Part shown: in pieces, positions 5,619-6,787 of the stretch
Numbering within the stretch: the first letter of the stretch is position 1
Layout: the number at the start of each line of letters is the position of its first letter
NCBI GenBank assembly: GCA_050015895.1
Contig: JBEKAN010000268.1
Location: 1-6,787, forward strand
Length of the DNA stretch: 6,787 nt
From: JBEKOF01 sp050015895
GTDB lineage: Bacteria > Verrucomicrobiota > Verrucomicrobiia > Limisphaerales > Palsa-1400
Direction of reading: 5' to 3'
The notes under the pieces: generated by a model
The model's database searches: none
What the model was told of the DNA's origin: nothing
The model's input: only the letters and a program-made list of their open reading frames with translations
Position numbers and translations under genes: made by a program

Positions 5619-6739
5619 ATTTGCTCCGGGTCCAGCCCCGCCCTTTGGCACCACTCCCGGTATGCCGCGGGCGCGATTTCCGACGGCTTGATTTCGCTGC
5701 GCCCGCCCCAAAAAACATTGGTGTAACTGATCTCAATCCCGCACCCCCGCAAATGCGCGTCAATGGCCTCCTTGTGCGCCAGCAGCCCCTCCTTCTCCAT
5801 CCCGTGCGCCACCCCCATGATGTTCACATTGTGAAATTCCGGGCCGCCCTCCCGCCAATACGCGTGCGTCATGATGTAATGCCGCCCCACTTCCCGCCCT
5901 GTCTCGATCTCCCGCCCGGCCGGCGCCGCCCAGTGGAAAAGCGCGTTGAAGCGCGTCACCCGCTCTCCATCCTTCAGCGGCTTGACGTGCTCCAGAAACG
6001 TCGAGAATCGCCCGATGATCTTCCGCCGGTTCAACTCTTCGGCGATCTCACAAAATGTCTCCAGCGCCACTCCCGCCTCCCCGGCCCGCGCCCGCCACAA
6101 ATCCGGCGCGATTTCCGCCGCCGCAAACTCCCGTTTGAGCGCGGTCAGCACGCGCCATTCCAGCTCATTGAGCTGCGCGATGCCCACCTCCGTCACCTCC
6201 GCCGGCGCGTCCGCCTTCGCCCCCGGTTCCATGCCCCGCCGCCGTATGTGCCCGACTCCCAGCGCGAACAGCCGCTTGGCCGGCATCAGCCGATATTTTT
6301 CCGCGCCCGTCTGTCGCGCCAGAAACTCGCAGTGTTTGCGCAGGGAAAATCCCTGCGGCACTTTCAGCGTCGTCCACAGTTTGTAATTCGCGCCGGCCGT
6401 CGCCGCGTCCGCCGAGCGCAGCACCACATGTCCCGAGAACGGGTCCTTTTGGAACATGTAATCAAACGCCCCGTCCAGCTTTTCCGCCGGCGCCTGCCAG
6501 GCGACCAGCGAGCCTTGCGCCAGGTTGGTGGCCAGCAACGTCTGCCGCACCCGCCGGATCGTCCCTCCCTCCAGCATGGCTCGGAGACGCTCCAGCACCA
6601 CCGGCGCCGCCACGCCCGTCCGCCGCGCGATTTCCCCAATCGGTTCCCGTTGAAACCCCTGCAACTGGTCCTCCGATACCGCCAGGATGCGCGCGTTGAC
6701 CGGATCGCTGATTTCTATGGGCACAGTGGGCGCGCTCAT
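5609..6739 (-). CDS. Double-domain siroheme decarboxylase-like / Lrp-AsnC-type protein (AhbAB/NirDL family)
   Basis: The protein has 376 residues in two similar halves. Each half has an Lrp/AsnC-type winged helix-turn-helix (about 24-65, with IGEIARRTG...VLERLRAMLEGGTIRRV, and about 190-245) followed by a ligand-binding-type domain (about 70-165 and 260-345). The first ligand domain has H104-x3-R108 then NYKLWTTL (118-125). The second has H292-x3-R296 then HNVNIMGVAHG (303-313). These resemble the SHxYxR...YNLW and YNLxxMVHG blocks of siroheme decarboxylases. AhbA/AhbB and NirD/L/G/H convert siroheme to 12,18-didecarboxysiroheme by removing two acetate carboxyls, on the alternative haem or haem d1 route. 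Known systems use two such units as partners, and here both are in one chain. It is cytoplasmic. The ATG at 6739 is preceded by a weak purine-rich AAGAAAG. Automated pipelines may call it an Lrp-family regulator. Family membership is firm; catalytic function is inference. Confidence 0.75.
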   Translation of the reverse strand: MSAPTVPIEISDPVNARILAVSEDQLQGFQREPIGEIARRTGVAAPVVLERLRAMLEGGTIRRVRQTLLATNLAQGSLVAWQAPAEKLDGAFDYMFQKDPFSGHVVLRSADAATAGANYKLWTTLKVPQGFSLRKHCEFLARQTGAEKYRLMPAKRLFALGVGHIRRRGMEPGAKADAPAEVTEVGIAQLNELEWRVLTALKREFAAAEIAPDLWRARAGEAGVALETFCEIAEELNRRKIIGRFSTFLEHVKPLKDGERVTRFNALFHWAAPAGREIETGREVGRHYIMTHAYWREGGPEFHNVNIMGVAHGMEKEGLLAHKEAIDAHLRGCGIEISYTNVFWGGRSEIKPSEIAPAAYREWCQRAGLDPEQMRE

Positions 6740-6749
6740 GCTTTCTTTG

Positions 6750-6775
6750 TCTGTGAAATCTGTGTCAATCTGTGG
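6750..6775. repeat. TCTGTG repeat (CACAGA on the minus strand), 9-10-bp period
   Basis: TCTGTG occurs at 6750-6755, 6759-6764 and 6769-6774, that is with periods of 9 and 10 bp, in the upstream region of the siroheme-decarboxylase-like gene. On the minus strand it reads CCACAGATTGACACAG and onward. A TTGACA falls within it (6768-6763), 23 bases upstream of the ATG, but no -10 box follows at the right distance. The window ends 12 bases later, so the full extent is unknown. Confidence 0.8.
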
Positions 6776-6787
6776 TCGTTTCAGATG

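Noticed and set aside
1..6787. CRISPR array, tRNA, rRNA, insertion sequence, toxin-antitoxin or defence operon
   Set aside because: No regularly spaced direct repeats with unique spacers, no cloverleaf or rRNA core sequences, and no transposase, nuclease or toxin motifs were seen in any gene.

Overview
The window is GC-rich and carries one plus-strand gene followed by three minus-strand genes, separated by intergenic DNA full of short repeats. No rRNA, tRNA, CRISPR, transposase or phage gene was seen. The gene content points to a free-living member of the PVC group, most likely Verrucomicrobiota. The basis is an exported PQQ-propeller protein opening with the DWPQYRGPN-type motif, an HpnA-like epimerase, a double siroheme-decarboxylase/Lrp-like protein, and intergenic TTAATC-type repeats. 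This assignment is inference, because no phylogenetic marker is present.

Layout. Bases 14-2443 (+) encode an ankyrin-repeat protein of about 800 residues. Its last 170 residues look like an unrelated domain of lower GC. The reading frame is open to the window edge, so the true start may lie outside. Bases 2444-3042 hold no convincing long gene. In order they contain an array of four 18-bp palindromes in two mirror-image pairs, a very good sigma70-type promoter that abuts a 41-codon ORF, a 10-bp AT-rich tandem repeat, a G-tract/palindrome block, and a second 10-bp tandem repeat. Bases 3043-4320 (-) encode a secreted PQQ-like beta-propeller protein. Bases 4321-4459 hold its probable promoter and a hexamer repeat. 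Bases 4460-5542 (-) encode the HpnA-like SDR epimerase, and 5609-6739 (-) encode the siroheme-decarboxylase-like protein. The last 48 bases are its upstream region and carry another ~10-bp-period repeat.

How the genes may work together. The siroheme-decarboxylase-like gene and the epimerase gene are co-directional, 66 bp apart, with no clear terminator between them, so they may be co-transcribed. The propeller gene has its own TTGACA box and may be separate. No pathway can be assembled from the window alone. The links to hopanoid synthesis (HpnA) and to the alternative haem/d1 route (AhbAB/NirDL family) come from family knowledge, and the partner genes are not visible here.

No clearly new multi-gene system was found. 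The best leads are the mirror-image hairpin array, a 66-bp in-frame insertion in the epimerase gene flanked by 8-bp direct repeats, and the ankyrin protein's composition shift beside a fresh 36-bp duplication.
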